Below, piece by piece: positions 51,808-63,654 of a stretch of 64,000 bases of DNA (the first letter of the stretch is position 1; each line of letters begins with the position of its first letter). The DNA is taken from positions 3,310,001 to 3,374,000 of the forward strand of contig NC_083645.1 in the NCBI RefSeq assembly GCF_963576545.1, read 5' to 3'. This stretch comes from Limanda limanda (taxonomy: Eukaryota > Chordata > Actinopteri > Pleuronectiformes > Pleuronectidae). The notes under the pieces are model-generated. The model saw only the letters and a list, made by a program, of their open reading frames with translations, made no database searches and was not told where the DNA came from. The position numbers and the translations under genes were made by a program.

Positions 51808-53100
51808 CTCACTGCATGAAAAGACGCGTTTGTGTCATTAAGTGCCGTGGAAATTGTTGGCAAATTTTTCAGTTAACGGGTTTTCACACGTATCTGCAGG
51901 CAACAAAAGAAACTCAGGAATTACAAGTTTCCTGCAGGTTTCAAGTCTGATAATGCTGGGAGTTGACCCCCCTGCTCCTACGCCTAGCTGGAGGCTTTCA
52001 CATGCAAATGACAATGCTCTGAGCTTCACAACTGCAAATCAGGACAGTTTCCCTCAGAGCAGATAACACCTTTAGAGGCACCAACTAAACTATCTGGCTG
52101 AGTACACCAGGCTTAAAATATATATAAAACCTGAAATTTTAAATTGTTCTTAAATAAGTAAGTGTGCTATAATGAATTACATTGTATACCACGAACAAAG
52201 GTCAATGCTGTCAAATGAAACAATGCACTTTATTTCAAATTTTTTTTGTCATCCAAAACAATCCTGAATCTCAACCACTGTACAGAGTGGCATGATTACA
52301 GTCACTTTTTCAATTTTGCTGGTTAAATGCACAGAGGATTTGTTAACCACACATCTACCAGCAATCCGCTCAACAGGAAGAAATGATGCTGGGTATTATG
52401 TGTCTGCCCTGTAATCTCCAAACTTCTCCCGGCTTTCCATAAAAATATCTGTCCTCCCAAAATACTGGCATCATATTCATTTGCCATTGACATTTATGTC
52501 AATGGCACACTGTTTTCCATGAATTATAAATTCTACCTTTTCACCACTACTTTCAAAATTGCTTCGAACACAGCAGCCGGCTGTTTGGCTACAACATACA
52601 TCTCCACTCAGTTCGATTATTATTTTAAATATAAAGAAGACACAATATAGAGCTGAAATTCCTTCATAATTGGAACTTAAATTGTCTAATTGTTGTTATT
52701 AAACTTTCTCAGTATTCCATTAAAACCGTCAACACTTTTATCCAAAGCGACTTACAATAAGTGCATTCAACTATAAGGTTACGAACACAGAACAGCGTGA
52801 ATCATGTGTGTACATTTACTAAGCACCAGAAAAAATAAACTGGGCCTCAGTCACATACTCATCCCATATGAAGTAACCGCTGCTTTAAGATAGGGAAACT
52901 GTGAAAACCTCACGTCACCCGCTCGCGTCATCAGCTGATGGACTTGTCCAATCACAGCCTCGTAAACGCCGTGCAGCAGCGTCGAGTGTCCCGCAGACAT
53001 GTAACTCCGGCTCGTGATTAGCTTGTTCCGTACGAGTGACTCTGTTTTCGGGGTAAATAACTTGCTGAAGTCGACGCGACGCTGTTCCCTGGAGGAGAAG

Positions 53101-53182
53101 ATGAGTGCGTGGGAAGCAGAGCCGCGGGCCCGGTGTGGACATGTCGAGGCGGAGAAGACGGATGCACAGTCCCTGAGTTACG
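53101..53182 (+). pseudogene. Gene A candidate first exon, arm 2 (frameshifted)
   Basis: The ATG at 53101 starts MSAWEAEPRARCG; relative to arm 1 one base is missing in codon 4-5, changing the frame. The donor is TTACG|GTGAGA. It may mean that the arm 2 copy is inactive, or that this exon is 5' UTR in both. Confidence 0.3.
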
Positions 53183-53392
53183 GTGAGAGCTAAACGGAGC
53201 CGCCATGCTAACTACGAAGCTAACTGGTACATCTGAAAAGCATGTCCGCCACTTTGGGATAGCGAGAAAGTTGCTAAAATACGAATACAGCATCGAGTGC
53301 TGGAGCAGATCTAGTGCATGTGTAAATATGTATGAATTACTTAGATGTAACAGTTTGTTCTCGTTCTTTTCTGTATGTTTTCACAGCCTCAG

Positions 53393-53399
53393 CCCCCCC

Positions 53400-53447
<48 letters not shown>
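53393..53447. repeat. (C)n(CA)n microsatellite in gene A intron, arm 2
   Basis: About 24 C followed by about 16 CA units. Arm 1 has a shorter version at 35530-35562. Confidence 0.95.
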
Positions 53448-53449
<2 letters not shown>

Positions 53450-53630
53450 GAGGAGTTAGGCTGAGACGCTGAAAGTCCGGATTTAAAGTGCAGAAAATTA
53501 AGCCATTGAATGTTAGTAACTGTTTATGAATTGTTTTGGTGTTTTTTTGCTGTGGATCTTCCAACGGTGATGCAGCGCGGCTATTTCCGTTTATTAATAA
53601 TAAAGTCATGTTACATGTGTTGTTTTCCAG

Positions 53631-53724
53631 CTGCCTGTCCATGACGTAGTAAGACACACTATGAGCCAGTATGATCCGACCAGACCTTACATCAGCATTG
53701 AGGAGTTGTCGGAGAAGAAAGAGG
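53631..53724 (+). CDS. Gene A candidate internal exon, arm 2
   Basis: TTTTCCAG|CTGCC and AAAGAGG|GTAAGG as in arm 1, 94 nt, reading LPVHDVVRHTMSQYDPTRPY and on to ISIEELSEKKE. Only two bases differ from arm 1, both inside one codon pair. See the arm 1 entry for frame reasoning. Confidence 0.45.
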
Positions 53725-53833
53725 GTAAGGTTATATTCATTAAATAATTTTCCAGTTACATGTAAAGGTGTATGTTGTCATTGAACTGTGCTAATTTTAC
53801 TGAATGTGTTTATAGCTGATTGAAGCGGGACAG

Positions 53834-54024
53834 ATGACATGGATCCATCCTTCCACAGCCAGGAGCGCACCGACCTGTGTCCCACACTTCATATAAGACT
53901 GGAAGCTACACTGATCTCACAGCTACACACCACAGACGTCTACACACTGGAGAAGATTCAGACAGAGTCCCACAAAGAAGTCATGACCCAGAGGCTGCAG
54001 AGAAACATTTCAAGCCTCACCTGA
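53834..54024 (+). CDS. Gene A candidate terminal exon, arm 2
   Basis: After acceptor GGGACAG it reads DDMDPSFHSQERTDLCPTLH to QRLQRNISSLT, stop at 54022-54024, and AATAAA at 54054. Two coding differences from arm 1 (C to R, I to T). The close match compared with the flanks suggests constraint or gene conversion. Confidence 0.45.
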
Positions 54025-54239
54025 GTTTTTGTACAATATATTTGCTGTATGTAAATAAAGCTTTGACTCCACATATACCTTGTTCACATTTATTCCCTGT
54101 ACAATATGTTCACCTATAACATCAAGCATCACATGAATGTTTAGTTTTAATTAACTGCAGTGCTTTTGGTAAAGGCTTACTAATAAATAATAATAAATAT
54201 TAATATATACATTTTTATTATTAATATTGTGTGGGAGGG

Positions 54240-54513
54240 GCTTACCCCACGTGCGGAATGCTGTGACCCCACGTGTGCACTGCAATGACCCATAAGGTGA
54301 CCAATAGCAACACTTCTACCAACCAATCACGAGTGACATTAGTTTCAAGGGTCTGGAAGGATTCATATGCTAATTAGATCACACGTCGCGATCGGTCCGC
54401 GCGGCGGAGCGAGCCCCCCCGCGGCTCTCTCCTTTGTTCTCCATATCCCCCTTAAGGTCCGCAAACGCCGATAGACCCAGCTTATTGTCACTGGCGAACG
54501 CCGAGGTAACATC
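54240..54513 (+). promoter_or_regulatory. CpG-rich promoter-like region of gene B, arm 2
   Basis: CCCACGTGCGG, CCCACGTGTGC, CCAATAGC and CCAATCACG followed by a CpG-dense run (GTCGCGATCGGTCCGCGCGG). It mirrors the arm 1 region and precedes the ATG at 54514. Confidence 0.5.
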
Positions 54514-54591
54514 ATGGAAACAGTAGGTTACAGCAGGAGATTAGGCCTGTCCGAAGAGGTTTACTGTGACAATAATACTGCTTTTCGTCTA
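54514..54591 (+). CDS. Gene B candidate first coding exon, arm 2
   Basis: METVGYSRRLGLSEEVYCDN plus NTAFRL, 26 codons, the same length as arm 1 with three substitutions. The donor is GTGTCT rather than GTGAGC; if unspliced the frame ends eight codons later at TGA. The duplication ends here, so downstream exons were not copied and this first exon is probably orphaned. Confidence 0.35.
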
Positions 54592-54599
54592 GTGTCTCT

Positions 54600-56606
54600 T
54601 GATGCACAGTGAGGAGGAAAGAGCAAAAAAAGCTAAAGCTGACTTGTAGTCTTTGCAAATTGGCTTGTTTTAATGAGTCACTTCATCCGAATTCATGAAA
54701 CAATCCGGGGTGCCCCCCCCTCCAGAGTAATTAATGAAAGGTCTGAACTACTGATTAAGTTTAGCTGAAGCCTAGTAAAGAGGGAGGACAGGCAGTGAGC
54801 TCCGAGCTGCTTATTTCCATTAAAACTGAATCTGAAGAACTGCTCTCACTGCATTAAACTTATTGTCAAATCAAGCGTCCAACTGAGGCGGGGCCAACGC
54901 TAGAGACTCACACATGCAAACATGGAAAAAAATAAGACATAGGTGTGCACATACACACATGCTGCCCCCCCCCCGACTCACGCTCCATCAGGCAGAGATT
55001 AAGAGTTAGACTGAAGTTGATAAATATGTGGGGCCATTTTAAATTGTTCCTTTCATTGAATGACTAACCAGGTTGCTAATTTGGTGTGACATAATTAATT
55101 ACAGCCAATTAGGTAAACAGATGGGACCGAGGGTGTATGGAGATGAGATGAGCCCAGGGATCATTAACCTGTGAGTGTGGGTGGGTGGATCGGGCTTCAC
55201 GACTGGGCTACCCAGTGAAGAGGCTCAGTTTGATGTGAGGGGAAGAAAAACAGATGAAGACAGAGAATAAGATAAGGATGTACTGACATTAAGTAATATT
55301 GACTTTTAAGTAATTATCTGTGAAATCTGATGAAAATTTGCATCTGTGTTGCTGTTCCCTGCTGGGGATGACAATCTGTCCATCAACCTGCAACCACTTC
55401 CAATTACACTTTGAATCATATTTAAGGTGACATTAAAACAAAAATTAAACTTTATTACTATGTTTTTGTTTTGTTTTGGCCACCGCAGTCTATATGAATA
55501 ATCTCTGAAAAACAGCAGACATATTACCTTTATGCAGATACAGAGAAAAATGCATTTAATTTCACTTATGTCACTTTAAGTATACATTCCATTAAATCAT
55601 CAAAGAAACGACTGTAGCTCTAAATAACGCTGCGTAGTGCTGCGCCAGGCATCTTAGCTGCAAGTGATACAATGCAAGATACGCAGGGCGATATCTCAAC
55701 AGCCAATTGGCAATCTGAATGACTGACCAAAAGACTTGAGGGACAGCCCTAAAATCACGTCATCAACAACAATGAGGAAGTCATTACATGCGTGTAAAGA
55801 TGGGTCCATGTCTAATTTGTAGAAGAAACATTGCCCTGGAACAAAAAATATTGTATTAAGTGACACTGACGTTGGATTAGCTGGTTTTATCGGGGTCATG
55901 GACTAAAACCAAATGTTATCCTAGCAAAACATCAGAGTTAATATATAATATGTTGCTCTTTAATGTGAACTCGTTGTGGCTCTTGTTCAGCTACTGGTTT
56001 AAGTGTCGGTCATAGAGAGATAAGAATGTACCGTTGGAATAAGTGGCGTCTGAGCTTTCATATAATGTATATAGTTTGTGTTGTGAGCATGAAGTAGCAT
56101 GATCATGAGTACAGGCTTTGTGGACATGTCCAGTGTTGTTCAACATGATTTAGTTGCTAAGTTTTCATTTTTTTATTTTAGATGAAATGGTTGTTATGAG
56201 CGTTTAGCCGAGCGTCTACCCATTCTAACTATAGGTACAGCATGTCCATGTGGACCACAATTTATTTTGTAATGCAGTGTGCTTTATTGTGCCAGTGTAC
56301 GTACTTTTGACCGGATCATCCATAGACAAGTATTTCTTTTAAGTAAATAAATAAATCTCTACCAACTCATACTCTCTGTATGTTGTGTAATTATAGAAGC
56401 AGCAGATAAGATAAGATAAACTGCCTTGGGACAAAAATTAAATACTTTTATTATTTCTAAATGGATACAAAAGATGTGTCACTTAACCAAACTGTAGCCA
56501 AAGTCTACTGTGACTGTTTAACATGATTGCATGGTTGAATCTGATGAGCCCAAAGATACTTTGTGTTTTGTTTCTTTAACAGTGTTCTGTGCTAGGGTAT
56601 GTAATA
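54600..56606. other. Non-coding, no recognised feature
   Basis: No element ends or exon signals supported. A C-run at 54966 is the only simple repeat of note. Confidence 0.55.
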
Positions 56607-56830
56607 GGGATGAGCAGGTACACCATTATCTGTATGTGTATCTATATCTGTTCAACAAACTAAAATATTTCTAGCCGTACTCGAAAGGGGCGGGGCTTGA
56701 ACTGGAAGCAGATTTGAATCAGAAGCAGCCTGGTCAAGTGTGTAGTATTGGGAAGCTTCAGCAGCAAGCATACACACATACAGTATGCTCCATGGGTAAA
56801 TTATGTGTCAGACAGTCAGTACTTGCACTG
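56607..56830 (+). mobile_element. Left-end fragment of the 11932-type hAT
   Basis: TAGGGATGAGCAGGTACACC, ATTATCTGTATGTG and CGTACTCGAAAGGGGCGGGG match the left end of 11932-12905. The right terminus is absent; a SINE follows shortly after. Confidence 0.7.
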
Positions 56831-56862
56831 CTTAAAGGAAGCTTCACACCAGACGCAGAAGT

Positions 56863-57124
56863 AAATGGTAAATGGTTAAGTATTTATATAGCGCTTTTCT
56901 AGTCTTGATGACCACTCAAAGCGCTTTACAGTACAGTTTTACATTCACCCATTCACACACACATTCATACAGTGCATCTTTTTGCAGCACTTTGTTATTC
57001 TATGGGGGAAATTCAGGGTTCAGTATCTTGCCCAATGACACTTCCGCATGCAGATGGGGCAGACTGGGGATCGAACCGCCGACCTTCAGGTTGGAGGACG
57101 ACCACTCTATCCCTCAGCCGCACT
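56863..57124 (-). mobile_element. tRNA-derived SINE, copy 3 (best preserved)
   Basis: On the plus strand: AGTAAATGGTAAATGGTTAA, TATATAGCGCTTTTCTAGTC, GATGACCACTCAAAGCGCTT, then GGGGATCGAACCGCCGACCT (inverted B box) and CTCAGCCGCA (inverted A box region). The minus strand is therefore the sense strand. It appears nearly full length. Confidence 0.85.
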
Positions 57125-57423
57125 GAAGCACCGTGCAGTGTCAATTCTCGCGCACCCAGCTGCCCGGCTGTTCACACAGGACGTGCATTTCTCTGCACCG
57201 GTCAGCCCGCCAAGCTGCTTTCCCGCTGGTTGTTGTTTGTTTCCGCGTCCGGTGGAAACCTGTCGTAAGCTTCAAACATTCACTTGGACTCAAAGATGAA
57301 CTGATTACATTTCAGCATTCAGAGGTGAAGGTCACAGTGTCCTCACGTTTCTAAGAATGTTTCATAACATCTGGCACAATTCACTTTGACTCATGAATTA
57401 CCTATTTAGAATTAGGTAGTCGA

Positions 57424-57438
57424 AGGTCACTGTGACCT
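57424..57438. promoter_or_regulatory. Perfect consensus ERE palindrome
   Basis: AGGTCACTGTGACCT matches the estrogen-receptor consensus AGGTCAnnnTGACCT at every fixed position. Function here is not shown. Confidence 0.5.
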
Positions 57439-57671
57439 CTCCAACATGTAAATGGCATATCTCAGGAGAAACTCAAGGTCATTCTTTAAAATCAGGCACA
57501 AATGTTTACTTGGAATCGCTGATTAACTGAGTAGATTTTGAGTGTTCAAGGTCAATCGTCAAGGTGGCCTCATGTTTTTAGTCACTTGAATGTGATATCT
57601 CAACACGACTTGAGGGAAGTTCTTCAACGTTTGATCAGTTGTCACTTGGACTTTTCAGCGGTCAGATGTAA

Positions 57672-57686
57672 AGGTCACAGTGACCT
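57672..57686. promoter_or_regulatory. Perfect consensus ERE palindrome
   Basis: AGGTCACAGTGACCT, again a full consensus match, 248 bp from the first and in the same repeat. Confidence 0.5.
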
Positions 57687-57719
57687 TTTATATGAATCTG
57701 AAAAAGAATAATGTTGAAA

Positions 57720-60700
57720 TATGTAGACGGAAGCGGAACTTGTTGCTGGAGGCATACAACCACGGTTCTATTTGGTTACTAGGATGGATTCAACCCTGTT
57801 ATTCCTATAATGATGTATTATATTATGTATATGTATATGTCTGACCTCCTGTTGATAAGTTATTTTAGTAATCAGAGGGTTTACTGACGTTATAAAAAAA
57901 TCCTGACAACATTTTAAAATCACAATATGAAAATGCACACAAAAGGAGACACAAAACATCTCCAAAATGTGGAATTATTCCTGACTTCATAGTATTTTCC
58001 ATGCGTTTTTATGTGCAGGATGTGGAGAAATATAAAATCTATATACTGTATTTGCTGCACCTATGATAAATAAAGCAGTTGTGTCACATGTCCAAAACGT
58101 ATGTACCGAAGCTGATGAGAATAAAAGTAGTGGATGGCAGTGGATATTAGTCACAAAAATGAAAAGCGGAAAAATGACTAGAAGGGTGGTCAGCAAAATA
58201 TTACTTAAACCTCCCATAGCTCAGAATCTTAAGATTTTACAGAAAAAAAAGACTAGACTGAGATATCAACCGAGAACTGTGACTGAACCTGGGAGCTTTA
58301 CTATGAGACAGCAATTCTAATGAAAAAATAAAAAGCAGCTAAAAGCGGTTGCTGCTTTCTCATTAATCATCGTTGACAGTGATATATCCAGACAAACCAA
58401 TGACTAAAACATGGCGCCCTCCTTTCCAAAATCTGGCCTGGCACTTCTCTCATCACGTTGCTGCTCGGCATGCTGACTAAAACTATGAATGACTCTAATG
58501 CTACAGAGAGTCCATGTTACCAGGCAGATGCATAATCAATAGGACAAGCAATCTGCAAATAGGGTTTTAACTTTTATTGAGCTCGCTGAAGAATGAGAGG
58601 TCCCACTCTGTATACATGCACTGCCCATAACTAAATGCATTTTGTGTTAGATTCAGGCATTTTTTCTCAGCGCTGACTTCTGCTCGCTGCGATGAAAACA
58701 GTGGGTAAGAGAGTGTAGCAGGCCCCAATCGATACACGACAGGGGTCGTAAAGCAGAGAAATCTATCAGCTGTGCCGCTAAACCTGTACAGGCCTCTTCA
58801 AGGAGAATGAAAGATGCTGATTAAAAATGTACTCAATAATAGTGTTGTGTCATTTCTCTTTCATTTATTCTTTGGTGTGGACGTCCAAAATCGCTGCAGC
58901 TGCCCATTCTCACATTTGACAAATAACTGTGAGGATAGGATAATGCTGACTAATGCAAATCACCACATGTGAAAACAACAGCTGCGACGGCTTCCTCTGT
59001 GCTGCTGCTGCAGGATGGTGATATTTAAAAAAGGTCCAAGCTCTGTGGCACATGACACAAATGTTGAAACCAAAAGTTGAACTAATTAGTTGTGGCATAG
59101 ACAATGATGATTGATGATGATTGACACAGTCCTGCATGTGTGTACTTGTAACGATATCTTCCTACAACCTACAGAGTGAAGACATTTAGGGCATGCATTA
59201 TATGAGTGTCCTCACTAAGATAGATGTACTAACATGTGAGTGTTTATGTGTATTCATTAGAAATGTTAGGGTACATTTTTCCAATAGGGACATTTGAGTT
59301 CTTCCTGATTATTAGTTTTGGTTTTTAATGTTAAGTGTTCTAAGGGTGCAGTGGTCAAAGGCACACAGAGTAATGTCCCTCAAACCCAAAACTAATCTTC
59401 TCATTCTTAAAATGTATTAGTTTACGTAATGAGGACATGCGGTTTCTTTCCCAGAACCAGTAACCAAATCCCAGGACAAGTAAGAGGGAGATGGATGGTG
59501 TTTGTCAGTGTCATATTATTAAGGCCGCTGTGTAAACCTGTATGAATTGGACTGGATGTTATTTGACAACTCCCGGCCTAACATGTCTATGAGCGAGTCT
59601 GTGATGTGAAGCGTGAATGAAGCAGCAAATAGGCGATGTAAGAAGAATGCTCTGTCTGAACCATAGACTTAAAGAGGTAAGCATCCTCACTTAACCCACT
59701 CAATCTTGACGTTTCACCCCATTTACATAAAATGAAAATAAACATTAAAACAAACATCTGTATAAGGAGAACTACTTAAAAATACAGACATTTTTTGAAA
59801 ATTTTGTTTCAGGTCAACATCAACTTTTGATTTTGGTCCGTGTCCCATCCAACGAGGCACTATTTATGAATTACACTTCAGCCAGCCACCATCACTGTGG
59901 CTTCACTTTTGGGGAAATGTCATGAAGTCCGTCTTTATATATGGTCTGAAGCATGACAATGCTCTCACAACCATGGAGCCTCTTTTAAAGAAAAAGGTTA
60001 ACTCTCATTTGAATATTTATGGGAGCTAACAGAGTTATTTACACCACTTTAGACTAATCACATCCAATTATTTCACAACAGAATACAGTTTAATAGCGGG
60101 CAATTTTAAAATTCCTGAGCTGGTATTAAATTGGACTTAATGATCCAGTTCTCTTTTTTCACTTGAAAACAGAATATCTGTACCTTTTTTTTAAAATATA
60201 TGAAACTCAAGGGGATCAGCTTCATCTCTTGCTTTTATGAGCCATAAGCTTTCAAGATCTGCCTCATTGAGCTTTTGATGAACTGCACTTAAATTGGCAT
60301 GGAAGAGGGCTGGCAGTGTGGTTCCATGAATTGTACCCTATTCCACTCAATTTAAATGCATATATTATTTTAAATTTTATGTTGGAAGTGCACATAATTT
60401 GTCGCACATCGATTACTCTGAACACAAAACTGAGTTAATTTCTCAATAGAGATGTCAAGTGCTTCATCAGTCACGGATATAATCCCATGGTGACTGTTTC
60501 AGTTAGTATCATTTTGCAATGGAGCACTTCAATCTGAATAGCTGAGAACTCTATGTTACCACTAACTCAACTGTCACTCCAACTATAATGACAATTGGGA
60601 CACTTTAATGCGCCTTGTGGTTACAAATTAATTGGCAAGATCAGGAGTAAAACTAACAAGAAATCTGACCATGAAGTGATCCTCCTGTCTGTCCGCTAGG

Positions 60701-63402
60701 ATGTATTATTGCTCTCTGAAGCCTTATACCAGTTGTTCACAGCTAAGGCTTCCACAGCTAAACAAGGAACAGTTAAATTGCTGTCTCACACAGTTTTTTT
60801 CTAATTGAAATTTAATTTGAACAATTGTAGACAGTGCTGTATTGTACAAAGTGTGCAGCTAACTATTGCAGAGCTATACCTTAAAGGCCATACTGTAGAG
60901 GAGGTACTAAACCTTCATGCTAAAAGTGGGCATATTAATGTAGCTTTTTCAAAAGGTCATTTTGAGTTAATGTATCATTAAAGATCTTTGTTCACTACTT
61001 TCAACAAGAGGTTTTACTAATGTAGAGTGTTGTATACAGAAGGGGTCCTACACTGGCTGCTGCTGATGCAGTTACAATGCAGATGGACTGATTCCATTCC
61101 ACTGGACATTGTACTGAGGGCAATTCTTCAAAGCTAAGTGAACTGCAGCCTCTGCATCGGAGGGGCTTGTTTTTTGCTGTTACATGATTCTAATAAAATC
61201 AACTTCTGAGGGATTTTAGTTATGTTCATGAACATTCTCATGTGGTCTTAACCAGCAGCAACTGTTTGGACACTATGCGCTTCATCACTGAATCAAGTCA
61301 AATCCTATCACATCAAAATGAACAAATTTCTTTCCCATTCCCAACATATGTAATAATTTCTCTGGATAAAGCGTACTGCTTGGTGGGGTGACACATGTGC
61401 GACCTCTTTTGGTCTTTGTCCACTAGGCCTAGAGTTGTCCAATCTGTTTCCTGTCCACTTCAAACATGGCTTGCACTGTATGTTTTTTTTTCTAGCAGAG
61501 CAATATCCTGCTTCATAATTTCCTGCCATATTTTTCATTTGCCACTGATACACTATGCACTCTTTTTATGTATTTGTCTTTCTTTCTTTTTTATTGCAGG
61601 CTTGTGTTATTTCTGTAGAGGGGTAGATTGCAGTGATGTAATCCTTATATTGTGAGCCCATGATGTTGTGGCCACCTGTGCACAGTTAGCTTGAAACCAA
61701 CTGGGGCCTGCAGGGATCGCCTCAGGAATCAGGTTATTTCGTAGCGCAATATCCTGTATGTCCTGACTCTCTATCAGTCATGTATCTGTATCTGAAGTAT
61801 GGTTGATGTGCATTCAGCTGCTCGGAATAACACTGTCAGATTTTGTAAGCCTCAGATAGTACTGGTTGTATGTGCAGCTACGGTATGGGCGAGACATATG
61901 GGTGCATATGTGAGGGAGAGAGAGGATGAGTGACAGGTAGAGGGAAACAGACGATAAGACTGTTGATAAGAATCAGTCCTGGGCAACATGCTCCCAAGCT
62001 CTCAGACCTTCATCTCAAATTAGCTCATTACTTTTCAGAATGGTTTAGACACGGAGGGAGATTTATATTTTTAGATACTGAAGGGTATCTGTGTGAGGTC
62101 TGGGATTTTCATTATAGTATATGAAAATTATACCCATAGGGCTTTTTAGTAGCTTTTACATCCTCTTATTGCAGATCATGGGGATTAGTGATGGTGATAG
62201 TGATGGGATGGTAGAGTCCATGCTGGCAGATGCTCTGGGCTTTGACAGCTGTACTTGGAAAAGATAAACTACTTTGATTTAGAAACAGACATGCCTAAAT
62301 ATAGACGTATAATGTATGAAATGATAAGGGATATACAAAGTCACTTCTAATGTTACATGGACAACACTAGGAATGTGCTTTTCACACTTTTTGACTCTAC
62401 TATATTTAGGATTATACATTAGCATGTTATACTATGTTCTATTTAATTAGGTGAAATTTCCACGTGGAGAGGGGTGAACTGAACCCTAGTGAATGAGTGT
62501 CTGAAAAGAGGTTTAAGCTAATGTTCTGAACGTTTTTCACATTTTCCACCATGCTGACAAAGTAATCGGCATCGTGTTTCCAGTAGAACAAGACTTAGAG
62601 CCCACAGCTATGCTAGTGGCTCTGTTTGGCAATACTTTAAGCACGGCTTATATATAGTGATAGTGATGTTACCGTACTATCACATTCACAATGAGAAGGG
62701 TGACACACTGATGATTGGCACGTTTCTAAATTGAAACACTGTGAAGGACTCAACAAGATATTTGAAGGTCTCCTCTGGTATCTGACACCAAGACTCAATT
62801 TAGGGGCCATGTCTACATGCTAAACTCTTGTCATTTCATGTTCCTCCAACAATTCCTGAACAGTTATTGAAGTGTGGCAGGGCACAAAGACCCCTGCAAA
62901 CAAGGAATACCATTGCCACCTTTGAGGGGTGTAGATGGTCTGTGAAAAATGTGTTAGTAGGGGGCAGGTATCAAAGTAACACCTACTGTACAAGGTTTCC
63001 CAGCAGGATCATTCTAAACATTTTCCATCAGACAGCATAAAGGTTTTTTAGCAGTTTGTCCTACTGTAGCTCTTCAATGTTACTGGCCAACCTTCAGTCC
63101 CCACATGCATCAATGAACCAGGACCATTACTGGCCATCATAGTTTGCAGGGACCAGGGCCACCAGGTGGAAACAGGTAGCCATGTCCATCTGCAACAAAA
63201 ACATACTGCATGTAAAGATAATCCATGTGATATGTATTTTTCAACAGTTTCTTTGAGCAATATGAGTGGTGAAGTCAGACAGCAAACTGAGATATGCAGC
63301 GGCATGATGGTTCAGAGGAAACCAGTCTGCTGGGAGAATGAGAAAAGATTTAGAAAAACATTGATTTAATATTTAATTTATCCCACATATGACTACATTC
63401 AG
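57720..63402. other. Non-coding, sparse repeats
   Basis: Long AT-rich stretch. Apart from the dispersed-repeat fragment at 59868-59960 I found no exon, RNA gene, element terminus or tandem repeat that I could support. It could be intron or intergenic. Confidence 0.5.
59868..59960 (+). repeat. Fish dispersed repeat, second copy
   Basis: CAGCCAGCCACCATCACTG, GTGGCTTCACTTTTGGGGAA and CTTTATATATGGTCTG parallel the copy at 46925-47042. Confidence 0.55.
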
Positions 63403-63654
63403 GGTTCATACACATTTTGACCAATGGATTTCCATGACTTTTCCATGACTTTAAACCAAATTTCCATGACCGAACATTTCGTGAAATCTCGGTGTATACG
63501 CGAAAAAGTGACAAAATGTAGTATTCAAACTAACAATGAGAATTCCAAGGCATACAGTGTACCTTAAATTACACAAACCCAAGTATGCCTGCTTATATTT
63601 TGAGCATATTTCTTTAAAAATATATGAATTATTTAAAACTCAGCGTAAATGAAC
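63403..63654 (+). repeat. Dispersed repeat with CAGGGTTCATACAC end, copy 3
   Basis: It starts CAGGGTTCATACACATTTTG and ends near AACTCAGCGTAAATGAAC. It is the cleanest of the three copies and lacks the internal extra segment of the 6.2 kb copy. Confidence 0.7.

Larger units (their letters stand above)
51808..54595 (-). repeat. Inverted segmental duplication, arm 2 (unoccupied)
   Basis: Inverted counterpart of 27828-37172 without the Gypsy. At 54100-54115 it retains the intact target with one ATTG. Both arms end at the same points: near CACAAACGCG on one side and at the gene B exon donor on the other. Confidence 0.88.
57290..57700 (+). repeat. GGTCA-rich fish repeat carrying ERE palindromes
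   Basis: Loosely repeated units with CACTTGGACT, GATATCTCA and GGTCA/TGACC pairs: AGGTCACAGTGTCCT (57329), AGGTCACTGTGACCT (57424), AGGTCACAGTGACCT (57672). The family is common in fish; a diverged copy is at 14560. Confidence 0.65.
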
